From positions 1,669,105 to 1,733,104 of the forward strand of contig CT978603.1 in assembly GCA_000063525.1 (NCBI GenBank): a stretch of 64,000 nt of DNA, written 5' to 3'. The translations under genes were made by a program, and so were the position numbers. This stretch comes from Synechococcus sp. RCC307. Lineage in GTDB: Bacteria > Cyanobacteriota > Cyanobacteriia > PCC-6307 > Cyanobiaceae. Position 1 is the first letter of the stretch. Every line of letters begins with the position of its first letter. The notes under the pieces are model-generated. The model ran no database searches and had not been told where the DNA came from. It saw only the letters and a list, made by a program, of their open reading frames with translations. This document shows positions 23,471 through 44,741 of this stretch, in pieces.

Positions 23471-25245
23471 TCAACCATTGTGGGGCCCAACCGCGGCTAC
23501 CGACTGTCGCCAGTCACGCCGTAAGGGCTGCAGACAGAGGGCCGCAATCGCCAAACAGATCCAGCCTGCTCGCTGTTGATGCAGCAAAAAGCCTCCGGTG
23601 GCCAGCAATCCACCAAAGAGCAGGCCGGTGCTGAGCACAAAGCGGCGCAGCAAACGATCCAAGCCCTCGAAGGGCTCCACGCCAAGCCGTTGGCGCCAGC
23701 GGCTCCAGCCAGGGCCCGGCGGGTTGACCTGCAGCACAAAACGTTCCAGCACCTCTGGAGATTCCGGCGGGGTGGCCACCAGCACACCCAGCCAAATGAG
23801 TGCCGAGAGTCCGGTGGTCACCATCAAGCGGATGCCGTAGTCATCGATGCGCAGCACGGGCACCACGGAGGTGGAAAAACCCACCAAAAAGCCGCTGAGC
23901 ATGGCGGCCAGCTCCGCCGGCGCATTGACGCGCCACCAGAACCAGCGCAGGACCAGCACCACGCCAGGGCCTGTGCCAATGGCAATGACCAAACGAAAAA
24001 CGGTGCCGATGCTGTCGCTGATCAAGGCCGTGACCACACCAAGCAACAACAGCAGCACCGAGGTGAGCTGGCCCACCAGCAGCAATTCCTTTTGCCCCGC
24101 TTGAGGCCGGCAAAAGCGCTGATACAGGTCGTGGGTCAAATAGCTGGCTCCCCAGTTGACCGCGGTACTGACCGTGCTCATGAAGGCAGCCACCAACGAC
24201 ACCACCACCAAGCCCAGAGCAACGGGCGGCAACAACGAGACCGCCAGCGCCGGATAGCCGAGCTCCAGGTCCTGCTGCGCCGGCAGCAGCACCAAGGCCG
24301 CTAGGGCCACCACCACCCAGAGCCAACTGCGGACCAGGTAATTCACCACCAAAAACACCCAACCCGCCACCTGCGCTTGGCGCTCATCCTTGGTGGCCAG
24401 CATGCGCTGAATGAATTCACCGCCCCCATCGCTGCGGCGGAAACTCCACCACTGCAGCGCCAGATAAGCGCTGAACATGCTGATGCTGATGCCACTGCCC
24501 TCAATCCAGCTGGGCCCCTCACTGCCCCACTCCCAAGGGAAGAGCGACAACAGTTCAGGGCGATCCATGGCAGCCAGCTTCTCCAGCAATTGATCCATGC
24601 CACCAACGGCCTGCAGCGCGACGACCGCCACCGCCAAGGCACCGCCGAGGGCCAACAGCAACTGCAAACCATCGGTAACCACCACAGCCCAAAGGCCGCC
24701 GGCCACCGTGTAGACGAGCACCAGGGCAGCCACCACCACCAGCAGCCAGACCGTGTCGGTGAGGCCAGCGAAGGCCGGCTCACCACGAACGATCCCCAAG
24801 GCTTCCACCACCTTGCGCATCGCCAAAAAGGCGTAGCCAATACCGATGCAATTCACAGGCAAGGCCAGCAAAAAGGCCTTGATTCCCCGCAGCCAAGCCG
24901 CCGCTGGACCGCCGTAACGCAGCTCTGTGAAGGCCGCATCGGTGAGCACGCCGCTGCGGCGCCAGAGGGGCGCGAACACCACCGCCATGGCGACATGGGC
25001 CAGGCCAAAACTCCACCACTCCCAGTTGCCCACCAAACCGCGACTTCCCACCAGACCCGCCACGTAGAGGGGCGTATCGATCGAGAAGGTGGTGGCCGCC
25101 ATGGAGGCCCCAGCCAACCAGCCATTGAGGCTGCGGCCAGCAACGAAGTAGTCGTCTTCACTGCGGTTACGCCGCGCCAACCACAGGCCCAGCACCAAGG
25201 TGAACAGCAGATAAGCCGCCAGCAAAATCCAATCAATGGGGGCCA

Positions 25246-25246
<1 letters not shown>
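23471..25246 (-). CDS. Sodium:solute symporter family transporter
   Basis: 591 residues with about 13 helices, an SSS-family secondary transporter. The N-terminus DWILLAAYLLFTLVLGLWLA and the DDYFVAGRSLNGWLAGASM loop are characteristic, as is the FMSTVSTAVNWGASYLTHD segment that holds the second Na+ site. The substrate cannot be read from the sequence. The start codon overlaps the rlmN stop by 1 bp (TAATG), so it is coupled to rlmN. Confidence 0.9.
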
Positions 25247-30625
<5,379 letters not shown>

Positions 30626-30636
30626 TCAGAAGAGCG

Positions 30637-32541
30637 TCACCTGGTGACCACCGCGTCGATGATGGTGCGGTTCATCACCACACGGCCGGTGGTGGTGAGC
30701 ACATAACGGCTAATCAGCGCTCCGTCCTCGTCGAGACGATCGCGGCGGTACTGCCACTGCTCCACGCGGGTGCCATCGCTGAGGGTTTCGCTCTTGATGG
30801 GCTCTTTGGCCTCGTCGTCATCGTCAACGGCACCGTTGAAGCGCACCCACACCCAGTCATGCAGGGTGATGCGCTTCTCCTCGAAGGCGTGGCAGACGTC
30901 TTCGAGGTTGGCGTAAGTGCGGGAACGATCTCCAAACTCAGGCTTGCTGCGTTCTTGGCGCGTTGCCGTCAGGTAGTAGGCGCCAAGAACCATGTCCTGG
31001 GATGGCGTGATGATCGGCTGGCCGGTGGCCGGCGAGAGGATGTTGTTGCTGGCCAGCATCAACATGCGGGCCTCGGTTTGCGCTTCCAGGGCCAGGGGCA
31101 CGTGGACAGCCATCTGGTCACCGTCGAAGTCAGCGTTGAAAGCTGGGCAGACCAGGGGGTGCAGCTGGATGGCGCGGCCATCAACAAGCTTCGGCTCAAA
31201 GGCCTGGATGCCAAGACGGTGCAGGGTGGGAGCACGGTTGAGCAGGATCGGGTGACCATCGATCACCTCCTGCAGCACCTGCATCACTTCATCGTCGGCG
31301 CGTTGGATCAGCTTCTTGGCCGCCTTGATGTTGTTGACGATGTTTTGGCGGATCAAGCGGTGGATCACGAACGGCTGGAACAGCTCGATCGCCATCTCCT
31401 TGGGCAGACCGCACTGATGCATCTTCAGCTTCGGTCCAACCACGATCACCGAACGGCCGGAGTAATCAACACGCTTGCCGAGCAGGTTCTGACGGAAGCG
31501 ACCCTGCTTGCCTTCGATGATGTCGCTGAGTGACTTCAGCGGACGGTTGTTTGCACCCACCACGGTGCGCCCGCGACGGCCGTTGTCGATCAGGGCATCA
31601 ACAGCTTCCTGCAGCATCCGCTTCTCGTTGCGGACGATGATTTCAGGAGCCAGGATTTCCTGAAGCCTGGCCAAGCGGTTGTTGCGGTTGATGACCCGGC
31701 GGTAGAGGTCATTGAGGTCACTGGTGGCAAAGCGACCGCCATCGAGCTGCACCATCGGGCGCAGATCGGGGGGAATCACCGGAATGGCATCGAGCACCAT
31801 CCACTCAGGGCGGGCATCGGTGGCGATGAAGTTGTCGATCACGCGCAGGCGCTTGATCAACTTGGCCCGTTTTTGACCCTTGCTGCCGCTGATGTCTTCG
31901 CGGAGCTGCTCAGCAATTTCAGTGAGCTCGAGATCTTCCAGCAGAGCCTTCAGCGCTTCTGCACCGATGCCCACCTCAGGCTCGGTCTCAATTTCTGAAT
32001 CTTCCGCGTAGATCTCGTCTTCGATCTCCAGCCACTCATCTTCGGTGAGGAGCTGCTTGTACTTCAGGGTCTTGTGGTCGCCTGGATCAAGCACCACATA
32101 GCAGTTGAAGTAGACGATCTGCTCGACATCGCGCAGGGGCATGTCGAGCAGGATGGCCACATAGCTGGGAATGCCCTTGAGATACCAGACGTGGGACACC
32201 GGCGCAGCGAGCTTGATGAAGCCCATGCGGTGACGGCGCACCCGGCTTTCGGTGACCTCAACGCCACAGCGCTCGCAAACGATGCCGCGGTGACGCACCC
32301 GCTTGTACTTGCCGCAGTGGCATTCCCAGTCCTTGGAGGGACCAAAGATCTTTTCGCAGAACAGCCCGTCCATCTCGGGCTTGAGCGTGCGGTAGTTGAT
32401 CGTCTCAGGCTTGGTCACCTCACCCACCACTTGCCCATTGGGCAGGGTGCGTTGACCCCACTCCCTGATGCGCTCGGGGGAGGCCAGCTTGATCTTGACG
32501 TAATCGAAGTGGCTCTCGGTACGGGTGTTGCTGTTGGTCAT
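30637..32541 (-). CDS. rpoC1: DNA-directed RNA polymerase gamma subunit (beta' N-terminal part)
   Basis: 634 residues, the normal length for the cyanobacterial gamma subunit. The zinc-finger Cys residues are in [19 protein letters not shown] and the active-site metal loop is [14 protein letters not shown]. The bridge helix and trigger loop are in rpoC2. It follows rpoB after 59 bp and precedes rpoC2 by 56 bp in the conserved rpoB-rpoC1-rpoC2 order. Confidence 0.97.
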   Translation of the reverse strand: MTNSNTRTESHFDYVKIKLASPERIREWGQRTLPNGQVVGEVTKPETINYRTLKPEMDGLFCEKIFGPSKDWECHCGKYKRVRHRGIVCERCGVEVTESRVRRHRMGFIKLAAPVSHVWYLKGIPSYVAILLDMPLRDVEQIVYFNCYVVLDPGDHKTLKYKQLLTEDEWLEIEDEIYAEDSEIETEPEVGIGAEALKALLEDLELTEIAEQLREDISGSKGQKRAKLIKRLRVIDNFIATDARPEWMVLDAIPVIPPDLRPMVQLDGGRFATSDLNDLYRRVINRNNRLARLQEILAPEIIVRNEKRMLQEAVDALIDNGRRGRTVVGANNRPLKSLSDIIEGKQGRFRQNLLGKRVDYSGRSVIVVGPKLKMHQCGLPKEMAIELFQPFVIHRLIRQNIVNNIKAAKKLIQRADDEVMQVLQEVIDGHPILLNRAPTLHRLGIQAFEPKLVDGRAIQLHPLVCPAFNADFDGDQMAVHVPLALEAQTEARMLMLASNNILSPATGQPIITPSQDMVLGAYYLTATRQERSKPEFGDRSRTYANLEDVCHAFEEKRITLHDWVWVRFNGAVDDDDEAKEPIKSETLSDGTRVEQWQYRRDRLDEDGALISRYVLTTTGRVVMNRTIIDAVVTR

Positions 32542-32600
32542 GGCCTGAGATCGATGGGTCGCGGATGGTCGTCAGATGGCGGGCTGGGCCGCCCTAGAGC

Positions 32601-35893
<3,293 letters not shown>

Positions 35894-36099
35894 TCGGAGA
35901 CCTGAACGGATTGAGGAAGAAGCTGCTGACGGCACCATCGTTCTCTGCCTGACCACACCAACGGCCGCCCCCAGCAAGCTGAGAAGCGGCCCCGTGAAGG
36001 CTTAATCAGAGGCGAGAGATCAAGAGAAACGCCAGCAACACTGACCTGCCAGCTACGGCAGGGCAATGTTCAATCTTACCCAGCCAGGTCCAACTTCTG

Positions 36100-36930
36100 T
36101 CAACCTTCTTGACCGATGTTGGCAGGCTCCGGTTGAGGCTGGTATGGGAGCGCGAACAGTTTGCTGGCATTGGCGCTGCTGCGGCGTGCCACCTGCTCCA
36201 AGCTCTGCCCCCTTAACTCGGCCACCCGCTCGGCCACATGACGCACCATCGCAGGCTCATTGCGCTTGCCCCGCCTGGGCACTGGCGAGAGGAAGGGGCA
36301 ATCGGTTTCCACCAAATACCGGTCTTCAGGCACCTGTTGGGCGCACTGATGGGTTTCGGTGGCCTTCGGGAAGGTCACCGTGCCGCTGAAGCTGATGTAG
36401 AGGCCATAGGCCAAAAACGCGTGCATCTCAGCCGGGGTGCCGCCCCAGCAATGCATCACCCCTTGAATGCTGTGGCCAGCAGCTCGGCGCTGCTCAAGCA
36501 GGGCCAGCATCGGCTCAGCCGCATCGCGGCAATGAATGATCACTGGCAGCCCTAACTCCTCAGCCAAATCAAGCTGGGGCACCAGCATGGCCAACTGCTT
36601 ATCGAGGTTGGTCGCTCGAAACAGGTCCAAACCAAGTTCACCAATCGCCACCACGCGCGAATCAGCACCCGCCGCTTCACGCAGCACCTCAGGGGTGTCG
36701 GCTTGCCAATGCTCAGTATCGAGAGGGTGAACCCCCACCCCATAACGCAATTCAGGAAAGCGATCAGCCAGCGCCCGGATCCCAGGGATCTCTGAAGGCT
36801 CGACGCAGGCATGCAATAACGATTGAACGCCCGCTTCGCGCCAGCGGGCTGCGATCACATCAAGATCGTCGTCGAACTGCCGAAAAACGATGTGGCAGTG
36901 GCTATCGATCAGAGGTGGGGCAGCACTCAC
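36100..36930 (-). CDS. tatD: TatD-family metal-dependent hydrolase (DNase)
   Basis: 276 residues. It has the amidohydrolase-fold metal ligands DSHCH at 9-13, EL in AIGELGLD, IIHCRDA, MHCWGGTP and the late LVETDCPFLSP. TatD proteins are 3'-5' exonucleases or phosphoesterases with a role in DNA repair and RNA turnover. It lies 40 bp after rpsT and upstream of rpoB on the same strand. Confidence 0.92.
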   Translation of the reverse strand: MSAAPPLIDSHCHIVFRQFDDDLDVIAARWREAGVQSLLHACVEPSEIPGIRALADRFPELRYGVGVHPLDTEHWQADTPEVLREAAGADSRVVAIGELGLDLFRATNLDKQLAMLVPQLDLAEELGLPVIIHCRDAAEPMLALLEQRRAAGHSIQGVMHCWGGTPAEMHAFLAYGLYISFSGTVTFPKATETHQCAQQVPEDRYLVETDCPFLSPVPRRGKRNEPAMVRHVAERVAELRGQSLEQVARRSSANASKLFALPYQPQPEPANIGQEG

Positions 36931-36970
36931 CGGATCTGGGCGGGTTCAGCTGCCAGTTTGACCGATGAAA

Positions 36971-37315
<345 letters not shown>

Positions 37316-37353
37316 CTAACTCCACAGCCTTCCCTAGAGGTGGCTTAGCGTCA

Positions 37354-38664
37354 GTGATTGTCTCGACAGACGCGATGATGCAGCTGCTCAACGACCCTGT
37401 CGCGGCCGTTGATCGTCTGCGGCAAATCGAAGCGAGAACCCACTCCAGTGGCGTCGCTACAGCGCAAGCCACCGTGGATTCCGTTCTTGCGGCTGTCAAA
37501 GAGCGCGGCGATGCAGCCCTCAAGGAGTACACCGAGCGTTTTGACGGGGTTGTGCTCGACTGCCTGCGGGTGGATCCAGCCGCGACTAAGGCGGCCTGGC
37601 AGAGCGCTCCCCTGGCTTTGCGCGATGCCCTGCAACTGGCCCATCGGCGCATCAGCGCTTTTCACCGCGAACAATTACCGCAGGACATCGAGCTCAAAGG
37701 TCCCCATGGGGAACGCCTTGGCAGGCGTTGGCGCCCGGTCAACTCCGCTGGGCTCTATGTGCCTGGTGGCCGCGCGGCTTACCCCAGCACGGTGTTGATG
37801 AATGCCATCCCCGCCCAAGTCGCGGGGGTGAAGCAAGTGGTGATGGTCACCCCGCCAGGGCCAGACGGGCAAGTCAACCCCGCCGTGTTGGCGGCCGCCC
37901 ACGTGGCTGGCGTCGATCAGATCTACAGCGTCGGCGGCGCTCAAGCCGTGGCGGCGCTGGCCTTCGGCACCGAGTCGATCCCCGCGGTGGACGTGATCAC
38001 CGGACCTGGAAATTTGTTTGTGACCCTGGCCAAAAAAAGCGTGTATGGCCGGGTTGGCATTGATTCGCTGGCTGGGCCCAGCGAAGTGTTGGTGATCGCC
38101 GATGACAGCGCCTCAGCCGAGCTGGTGGCGGCGGATTTGCTGGCCCAAGCAGAGCACGACCCCCTGGCTGCAGCGATTCTGCTGACCACCAGCCCGCGCC
38201 TCGTGCAAGAGGTGCCCGAGGCGATTGCAGCGCAACTGGAGGATCACCCCAGGCGCGAGGTAACGGAAGCCTCGATCCGCGATTGGGGCTTAATAGTGCT
38301 CTGCGAATCACTCGAGCAAGCCGCGCAGCTCTCCGATCGCTTTGCTCCTGAACATCTGGAGTTGTTGGTGCAGGAACCAGCCGCGCTGGCTGAACGCATT
38401 CAGCAGGCCGGCGCGATCTTCATGGGACAGCACACCCCAGAAGCAGCTGGCGACTACCTTGCTGGGCCCAATCACACCCTGCCGACCTCCGGGACAGCCC
38501 GCTTTGCTGGCGCCTTGAGCGTCGAAACGTTCATGCGCCACACCAGCCTGATCAACTTCAACCGGCAAGCGCTTGAAGCCACGGGCGCAGCGATCATGGA
38601 GTTAGCAGCCCATGAGGGATTGCATAGTCACCGCGAGTCGGTGCGCCGCAGGCTGCAGAGCTGA
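37354..38664 (+). CDS. hisD: Histidinol dehydrogenase
   Basis: NAD- and zinc-dependent last enzyme of histidine synthesis (L-histidinol to L-histidine). 436 residues with [19 protein letters not shown], the substrate/Zn region [19 protein letters not shown] and [10 protein letters not shown], and the C-terminal ANHTLPT-like [13 protein letters not shown] 37354 was taken; ATG 37375 is an alternative. It stands alone on this strand, divergent from rpsT and convergent with the next gene. Confidence 0.95.
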   Translation: MIVSTDAMMQLLNDPVAAVDRLRQIEARTHSSGVATAQATVDSVLAAVKERGDAALKEYTERFDGVVLDCLRVDPAATKAAWQSAPLALRDALQLAHRRISAFHREQLPQDIELKGPHGERLGRRWRPVNSAGLYVPGGRAAYPSTVLMNAIPAQVAGVKQVVMVTPPGPDGQVNPAVLAAAHVAGVDQIYSVGGAQAVAALAFGTESIPAVDVITGPGNLFVTLAKKSVYGRVGIDSLAGPSEVLVIADDSASAELVAADLLAQAEHDPLAAAILLTTSPRLVQEVPEAIAAQLEDHPRREVTEASIRDWGLIVLCESLEQAAQLSDRFAPEHLELLVQEPAALAERIQQAGAIFMGQHTPEAAGDYLAGPNHTLPTSGTARFAGALSVETFMRHTSLINFNRQALEATGAAIMELAAHEGLHSHRESVRRRLQS

Positions 38665-38665
38665 C

Positions 38666-40177
38666 TTACGGGGTCACGAGCCAATGGGCGGGCTCTTGGC
38701 CAGGGATCATCTGCAACACCAGATCGCCTGGGCGGGGCTCACCCACTCGTCTGCCAGCAATCCAACGCTGGCCATCAGTGTCAGCACGAACCAAATACCA
38801 ACGCTCGAGATCGGCACGCTGTTGGCGGCGCAGTTGGTCTTTGGCCTGTGATGGCGACAAGTGCCCTTGCTGCATGCCAAGCGGAAGCTTCTCTTGCAAC
38901 GACGAGCGGATCACATTCCAGCCGTCGTAAAAGGGCACCTCAGGGCAATTGCGATGCAATTGACCCGCTTCCAACTGGGCGCAGTGAAACCAGGTGATGC
39001 GGCGATCTTGCTCATTGAGCAGGCGGGCCACCTGCCGTGAAAAGTGCTGCTTGTTGAGCCCTGGAGCAATGGTCCAAGACTCTCGAGGCAGCAGCAGCAA
39101 CAGCAACCAACCGGCCTGAATTAATAAAGTCCAACGCCACAGAGATCGCTCTGCGCAGAGCTTCCAAGTCAGAAAAATCAAGCTGAGGCCAAGCATTAAG
39201 ACCGGCGTGACGTAGCTCTCGCGCATCACCAAACCAGGCGAAATCGCTGAGCGACTGAGGTCAACCAAAACCGCGAAGGCAACGGCATAGACGCCCGGGA
39301 GGCAACAGACCAGCAGCTGCCGCTGATCCAGAGGGGATAAGCCTTGCCAGTGCCGCCACAGGAGGATCAAGAGGGCCACCCCCGATGCCGCCATCCAAAG
39401 ACCGCTGTGGGGCCACCAGATCTGCAACATGCGCCAGGCGAATAACCCGCTGAAATTCAGTGGGGAACCAGAGCTGGCCAAGGAGGTCAGGCTGTAGATC
39501 AGCAGCGCAGACACAGCCGATAGAACAATCAACCAACGCCGGCCAAACGCGAGCAAGCGAATCGCGCTGTAGCTGAGCAGCAGGGCCACCCCCAAGCCGC
39601 CATTGATCAGGGCCAATCCGGGCAACAACACATCGAGCCAGAGAGGCGGGACGCTCTGGTTTCTCAGCAGCAGATGCAGGGACACCAGCAACAGCAATCC
39701 CTGGAAAAACCAATGGACATTGATGTCCCAAATCAGGTTTTCCAGCTGCCACGGGTTGGCAAGGATCAAACCGCAGAGAAGGCCCACCATCACGCGCAGG
39801 GCCAATGGCGCTTGAGGGTTCAATCTGCCCAGGATCAAAAAAATCCAGCCCAGCGATAGCGCCAGCACCACCAGCGAGAACCCAACGCTCCAAACGCCGA
39901 ACTCGCCGCCAAAGCTCAAAGGCACAACAGCAATCAGGCGGCTGACCAGCACCCTGTGCTCATTGACAGGGTTCAGCAGATCAAGCCAACCAGCCACCCC
40001 TTGATGCAACGGCTGCTGCTGCAAGAACACCGCAGAATCAGCGATCAGGTGAGGCCAGCGCGAAGCAATAAGGGCCACCTGCCACAACGCCTTCAGCAGG
40101 GGGTAAAGGACAACAACCTCAAGGGCGACGAGCAAGCCAAGGCCAACCCAAAGCAGGCGCTTGCCATTGCTGATCAA
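38666..40177 (-). CDS. Polytopic membrane protein of unknown function
   Basis: 503 residues with 10 or more hydrophobic helices in the first 370 and a soluble C-terminal region of about 130. An early loop reads [14 protein letters not shown]; an NEHR motif of this kind occurs in membrane proteins of cell-surface polysaccharide or glycosyltransferase-like families, so a role in envelope glycan handling is possible but unproven. It ends 1 bp from the convergent hisD stop and overlaps rpiA by 4 bp in the order membrane protein upstream of none, rpiA upstream of it. Confidence 0.7.
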   Translation of the reverse strand: MISNGKRLLWVGLGLLVALEVVVLYPLLKALWQVALIASRWPHLIADSAVFLQQQPLHQGVAGWLDLLNPVNEHRVLVSRLIAVVPLSFGGEFGVWSVGFSLVVLALSLGWIFLILGRLNPQAPLALRVMVGLLCGLILANPWQLENLIWDINVHWFFQGLLLLVSLHLLLRNQSVPPLWLDVLLPGLALINGGLGVALLLSYSAIRLLAFGRRWLIVLSAVSALLIYSLTSLASSGSPLNFSGLFAWRMLQIWWPHSGLWMAASGVALLILLWRHWQGLSPLDQRQLLVCCLPGVYAVAFAVLVDLSRSAISPGLVMRESYVTPVLMLGLSLIFLTWKLCAERSLWRWTLLIQAGWLLLLLLPRESWTIAPGLNKQHFSRQVARLLNEQDRRITWFHCAQLEAGQLHRNCPEVPFYDGWNVIRSSLQEKLPLGMQQGHLSPSQAKDQLRRQQRADLERWYLVRADTDGQRWIAGRRVGEPRPGDLVLQMIPGQEPAHWLVTP

Positions 40178-40887
40178 GATTTGACCAGATCCCTCACACC
40201 GGCCACACCATCGTTGATCTCGCCAACCAGCACCTGATCAGCTAGCCCCACAAACAAACCGTTCTCCAACACGCCAGGGATGTTGTTGATGGTGGTCTCC
40301 AGTCCAGCGGGGTCGTTGATCCCACCAGCAAAGCTCACATCCAGCACCAAATTGCCCTGATCGGTGACGACAGGACCTGCTTTGCGCTGGGCCATGCGCA
40401 ATTCAGCGCTACCACCCAGTTGCTGCAACTCAGCCTGCACTTGGCGCCAAGCGCCAGCCAGCACCTCCACCGGCAAGAGGAAGCCAAGGTTGAGGCGCTC
40501 AACCAGCTTGGTGCTGTCGACCACCACCACGAAACGCTCAGCGCGGCGAGCCACCAACTTCTCCTGCACATGGCAAGCACCACCCCCTTTGATCAGTTCA
40601 AAAGCGGGATCCACCTCATCAGCGCCATCAATGGCCAAATCAATCCGATCGATGGCATTGAGGGATTGCAACGGGATCCCCAGTTCGGCCGCGAGAACCT
40701 CGCCTTGAAATGAGGTTGTGACGCCGACGATGTCGGTGAGGCGGCCATCGCGCAGCCGAGCGCCCACCTCCTGAATCATCAAGGCCGCCGTGGAGCCTGA
40801 ACCCAAACCCAGCACCATGCCGTTCTTGACCTGATCGGTGGCAGCCAAGGCAACGGCCTGCTTCATCTGGGTCTGCAGGTCTGCCAT
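40174..40887 (-). CDS. rpiA: Ribose-5-phosphate isomerase A
   Basis: Interconverts ribulose-5-phosphate and ribose-5-phosphate in the Calvin cycle and pentose phosphate pathway. 237 residues, with LGLGSGSTA for phosphate binding, AIDGADEVD holding the catalytic acids, and [12 protein letters not shown] with the catalytic Lys. Its stop overlaps the start of the membrane protein gene by 4 bp, and the HtrA protease gene ends 48 bp upstream. Confidence 0.95.
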   Translation of the reverse strand: MADLQTQMKQAVALAATDQVKNGMVLGLGSGSTAALMIQEVGARLRDGRLTDIVGVTTSFQGEVLAAELGIPLQSLNAIDRIDLAIDGADEVDPAFELIKGGGACHVQEKLVARRAERFVVVVDSTKLVERLNLGFLLPVEVLAGAWRQVQAELQQLGGSAELRMAQRKAGPVVTDQGNLVLDVSFAGGINDPAGLETTINNIPGVLENGLFVGLADQVLVGEINDGVAGVRDLVKS

Positions 40888-40935
40888 CCGATCGCCTCAA
40901 TGTCGCGGGAACCTAGCAATGGCCCGTTGAACGCG

Positions 40936-42108
<1,173 letters not shown>

Positions 42109-42165
42109 TCACACCATCAGCACCAGAAAGACTCACTAGGGTCCTGCGACGCTGCCGAGCGATCT

Positions 42166-42408
42166 TTGGACACCTGCGCCCAAGTCTGTCCGCTTTGCAA
42201 AGTCACGATTGACACCAGTGCTTCGGCCAACGTGGAGGTGATTTTCAGCACCGGTCAACCATCAACCCGCACCCGCCTTTGGGCGCGGGTCTGCCAGTAC
42301 GCCAAGGGCAAGGGCTGCATCAACACGGATCCCGCCTTGCGAGGCACTCCTGGACCACGTGATGGCTACAGCGACGCGCCTGACATGGACCTTGGTGGCG
42401 CGGCCTAA
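42166..42408 (+). CDS. Conserved small Cys-containing protein
   Basis: 80 residues. The N-terminal VCPLCKVTID (C-x2-C), followed by VIFSTGQPSTRTRLWARVCQY and GCIN, resembles a small conserved cyanobacterial protein of unknown function. The cysteines could bind zinc. Only a TTG at 42166 is available as start. It precedes the rimP leader by about 110 bp and may belong to the same transcript. Confidence 0.65.
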   Translation: MDTCAQVCPLCKVTIDTSASANVEVIFSTGQPSTRTRLWARVCQYAKGKGCINTDPALRGTPGPRDGYSDAPDMDLGGAA

Positions 42409-42447
42409 AGGCCAGGTATTAATGTGAAAGGGTGCCCGGCGGGCATG

Positions 42448-42465
42448 CTTCTCGCTTGCGAGAAG
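42448..42465 (+). promoter_or_regulatory. Hairpin in the leader of the rimP-nusA-infB operon
   Basis: An inverted repeat of seven to eight base pairs with a CTTG loop, CTTCTCGC then GCGAGAAG. It is preceded by a GC-rich GCCCGGCGGGC element at 42434-42444. No T-run follows, so it is not a simple terminator. It lies 57 bp before the rimP start and may be a leader structure. Confidence 0.4.
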
Positions 42466-42521
42466 GCAGTCGTACCAATCAGGCGATTGCAGGGCCGGGC
42501 CGGCCCTCCGCACCACGAGCT

Positions 42522-42989
42522 TTGGCTCATCCCCCGCTGGAACCAATCGAAGCCCTTGCCTCGGCAACGGCTCAATCTCTTGGTTTTCTCATGGAGAGCG
42601 TGGTGCTGCATAGCCATCGCGCTCCTCAAGCGTTGATCGTTGCTGTGCGCAAGGGCGATGGCAGCGATGTGAATCTCGACGACTGCGCCAGCTTCAGCCA
42701 AGCCTTCGGGGAGGCCTTGGAGACCGGTGAACTCCTCACCGGGGCGTATGTTCTGGAAATCACAAGTCCAGGGCTTGGAGACGTTCTCCAGCAGGACCGG
42801 GACTTTCGCAGTTTCCGCGGTTTCCCCGTCTGCGTTCGGCAGCGGGATGCCAAGGGAGGCGAAATCCAGCGCGAGGGAACCCTGCTTGGCAGAGATGCCG
42901 ATGCGGTCGAACTCAACCTGCGGGGGCGCATTCAGCGGATCCCACGCAGCGATGTGCTCGAGGTTCGTCTGACCTCACCCAGCGCCTAA
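42522..42989 (+). CDS. rimP: Ribosome maturation factor RimP
   Basis: 155 residues from TTG 42522, matching the family start (PLEPIEALASATAQSLGF). It has DVNLDDCASFSQAFGEALE and AYVLEITSPGLGDVL, the conserved RimP core, then a C-terminal SH3-like domain. It is needed for 30S subunit maturation. The frame is open further upstream, but that sequence is not RimP-like. It lies 42 bp before nusA, the usual order. Confidence 0.92.
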   Translation: MAHPPLEPIEALASATAQSLGFLMESVVLHSHRAPQALIVAVRKGDGSDVNLDDCASFSQAFGEALETGELLTGAYVLEITSPGLGDVLQQDRDFRSFRGFPVCVRQRDAKGGEIQREGTLLGRDADAVELNLRGRIQRIPRSDVLEVRLTSPSA

Positions 42990-43031
42990 CGGCACGCCCA
43001 CCTTTCTGTTCACTGCTTCAACGGATCACCC

Positions 43032-44447
43032 ATGGCACTCGTGATGCTCCCGGGCCTCTCGGCCCTCATTGAAGACATCAGCGAGGAGAAGAAGCTGCCC
43101 GCCAACGTGGTGGAGGCCGCCCTGCGCGAAGCCCTTCTCAAGGGCTATGAGCGCTACCGCCGCACGCTCTACATCGGCATTAGCGAAGACCCGTTCGACG
43201 AAGAATATTTCAGCAACTTCGACGTGGGCCTCGACCTCGATGAAGAGGGTTACCGGGTTCTGGCCTCAAAAATCATTGTTGAAGAGGTGGAAAGCGAGGA
43301 CCATCAAATTGGTCTGGCGGACGTGCAGCAGGTGACCGACGACGCCCAACTGGGCGACACGGTGGTGCTGGATGTGACCCCCGAAAAAGATGATTTCGGG
43401 CGCATGGCAGCAGCGACCACCAAGCAGGTGCTGGCCCAGAAATTGCGGGAGCATCAGCGCCGCATGATCCAGGAGGAATTCGCCGACCTAGAAGATCCGG
43501 TTCTGACCGCTCGCGTCATCCGCTTTGAGCGCCAGAGCGTGATCATGGCTGTGAGTTCCGGACTGGGCCGCCCGGAAGTGGAAGCTGAACTGCCACGGCG
43601 CGACCAGCTCCCCAACGACAACTACAGGGCCAACGCCACCTTCAAGGTCTTCCTTAAAGAGGTGTCTGAAATTGCCCGCCGCGGCCCCCAGCTGTTCATC
43701 AGCCGGGCTAACGCCGGGTTGGTTGTTTATTTGTTCGAAAACGAAGTTCCCGAGATCCAGGAAGGGTCAGTGCGGATCGTGGCCGTTGCCCGTGAAGCCA
43801 ACCCACCTTCGAGAGCCGTTGGACCTCGCACCAAGGTGGCGGTCGACAGTGTTGAACGGGAAGTTGACCCGGTTGGCGCCTGCATTGGCGCGCGGGGCTC
43901 CCGGATTCAACAGGTGGTCAACGAACTGCGCGGCGAGAAAATTGACGTGATCCGTTGGTCGCCTGACCCCGGCCAGTACCTCGCTAACTCCCTCAGCCCA
44001 GCACGGGTGGACATGGTGCGTCTGGTGGACCCAGAAGGGCAGCACGCCCACGTGTTGGTTCCGCCCGACCAGCTGAGCTTGGCCATCGGCCGCGAGGGCC
44101 AAAACGTGCGCCTGGCAGCACGCTTGACCGGCTGGAAAATCGATATCAAGAACAGCGAGGAATACGACCAGGCCTCCGAGGACGAGCAGGTTGCTGAGCT
44201 GATCGAGCACCGCCGTGAGGAGGAAGCACTCCAAGCGGAAGCCGAAGCCCGCCTCGAAGCCGAACAAGCTGCCCGAGCCGAGGAAGATGCTCGCCTCAGG
44301 GAGCTCTATCCAATCGAGGAAGACGAGCTCGAGGACTACGGCGAGGAACAGCAACCCATCGCAGAGGCCGAAGTCGAAGCCGAACCAGAGCCTGCCGCCG
44401 AAGCCAGCAGCGAAGAGCCCGTGGCCAGCGAGGACGAGGCCAGGTGA
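43032..44447 (+). CDS. nusA: Transcription termination/antitermination factor NusA
   Basis: 471 residues. The RNA-polymerase-binding N-terminal domain (about 1-125) is followed by S1 (about 130-205) and two KH domains (about 225-375, with GACIGARGSRIQQV and SLAIGREGQNVRLAARL). The C-terminal 90 residues are an Ala/Glu-rich acidic tail in place of the E. coli repeats. NusA modulates pausing and termination. Its stop overlaps ylxR as GTGA. Confidence 0.96.
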   Translation: MALVMLPGLSALIEDISEEKKLPANVVEAALREALLKGYERYRRTLYIGISEDPFDEEYFSNFDVGLDLDEEGYRVLASKIIVEEVESEDHQIGLADVQQVTDDAQLGDTVVLDVTPEKDDFGRMAAATTKQVLAQKLREHQRRMIQEEFADLEDPVLTARVIRFERQSVIMAVSSGLGRPEVEAELPRRDQLPNDNYRANATFKVFLKEVSEIARRGPQLFISRANAGLVVYLFENEVPEIQEGSVRIVAVAREANPPSRAVGPRTKVAVDSVEREVDPVGACIGARGSRIQQVVNELRGEKIDVIRWSPDPGQYLANSLSPARVDMVRLVDPEGQHAHVLVPPDQLSLAIGREGQNVRLAARLTGWKIDIKNSEEYDQASEDEQVAELIEHRREEEALQAEAEARLEAEQAARAEEDARLRELYPIEEDELEDYGEEQQPIAEAEVEAEPEPAAEASSEEPVASEDEAR

Positions 44448-44704
44448 GTGCTCAGCCCACCCTGCGCCGCTGCGTGAGTTGCCGGGAACTGTTCGACCGT
44501 CGTCAGTTGCTGCGCATCATCCGGCTTGCAGGGGGTGCCGGCGTTGTGATGGATGAAGGAATGGGCCGCTCGGCCTATGTCTGCGCCTCACATGCCTGCG
44601 TAGAGGACGCCCGCAAACGGCGAAAACTGCAACGCGCCCTCAGGGTCCCGGTTGCAGACAGCGTCTACGACGCCCTGGCCAAACGGCTGGAACCTGAAGC
44701 CTGA
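44444..44704 (+). CDS. ylxR: YlxR / DUF448 RNA-binding protein
   Basis: 86 residues starting at GTG 44444. The family motif [19 protein letters not shown] and the [20 protein letters not shown] block are clear. It is a small nucleic-acid-binding protein, always between nusA and infB. It is coupled to nusA by a 4-bp overlap and ends 37 bp before infB. Confidence 0.92.
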   Translation: MSAQPTLRRCVSCRELFDRRQLLRIIRLAGGAGVVMDEGMGRSAYVCASHACVEDARKRRKLQRALRVPVADSVYDALAKRLEPEA

Positions 44705-44741
44705 CGGCCTTTCAGGCAAGATGACATTGTTGGAGTCATGC

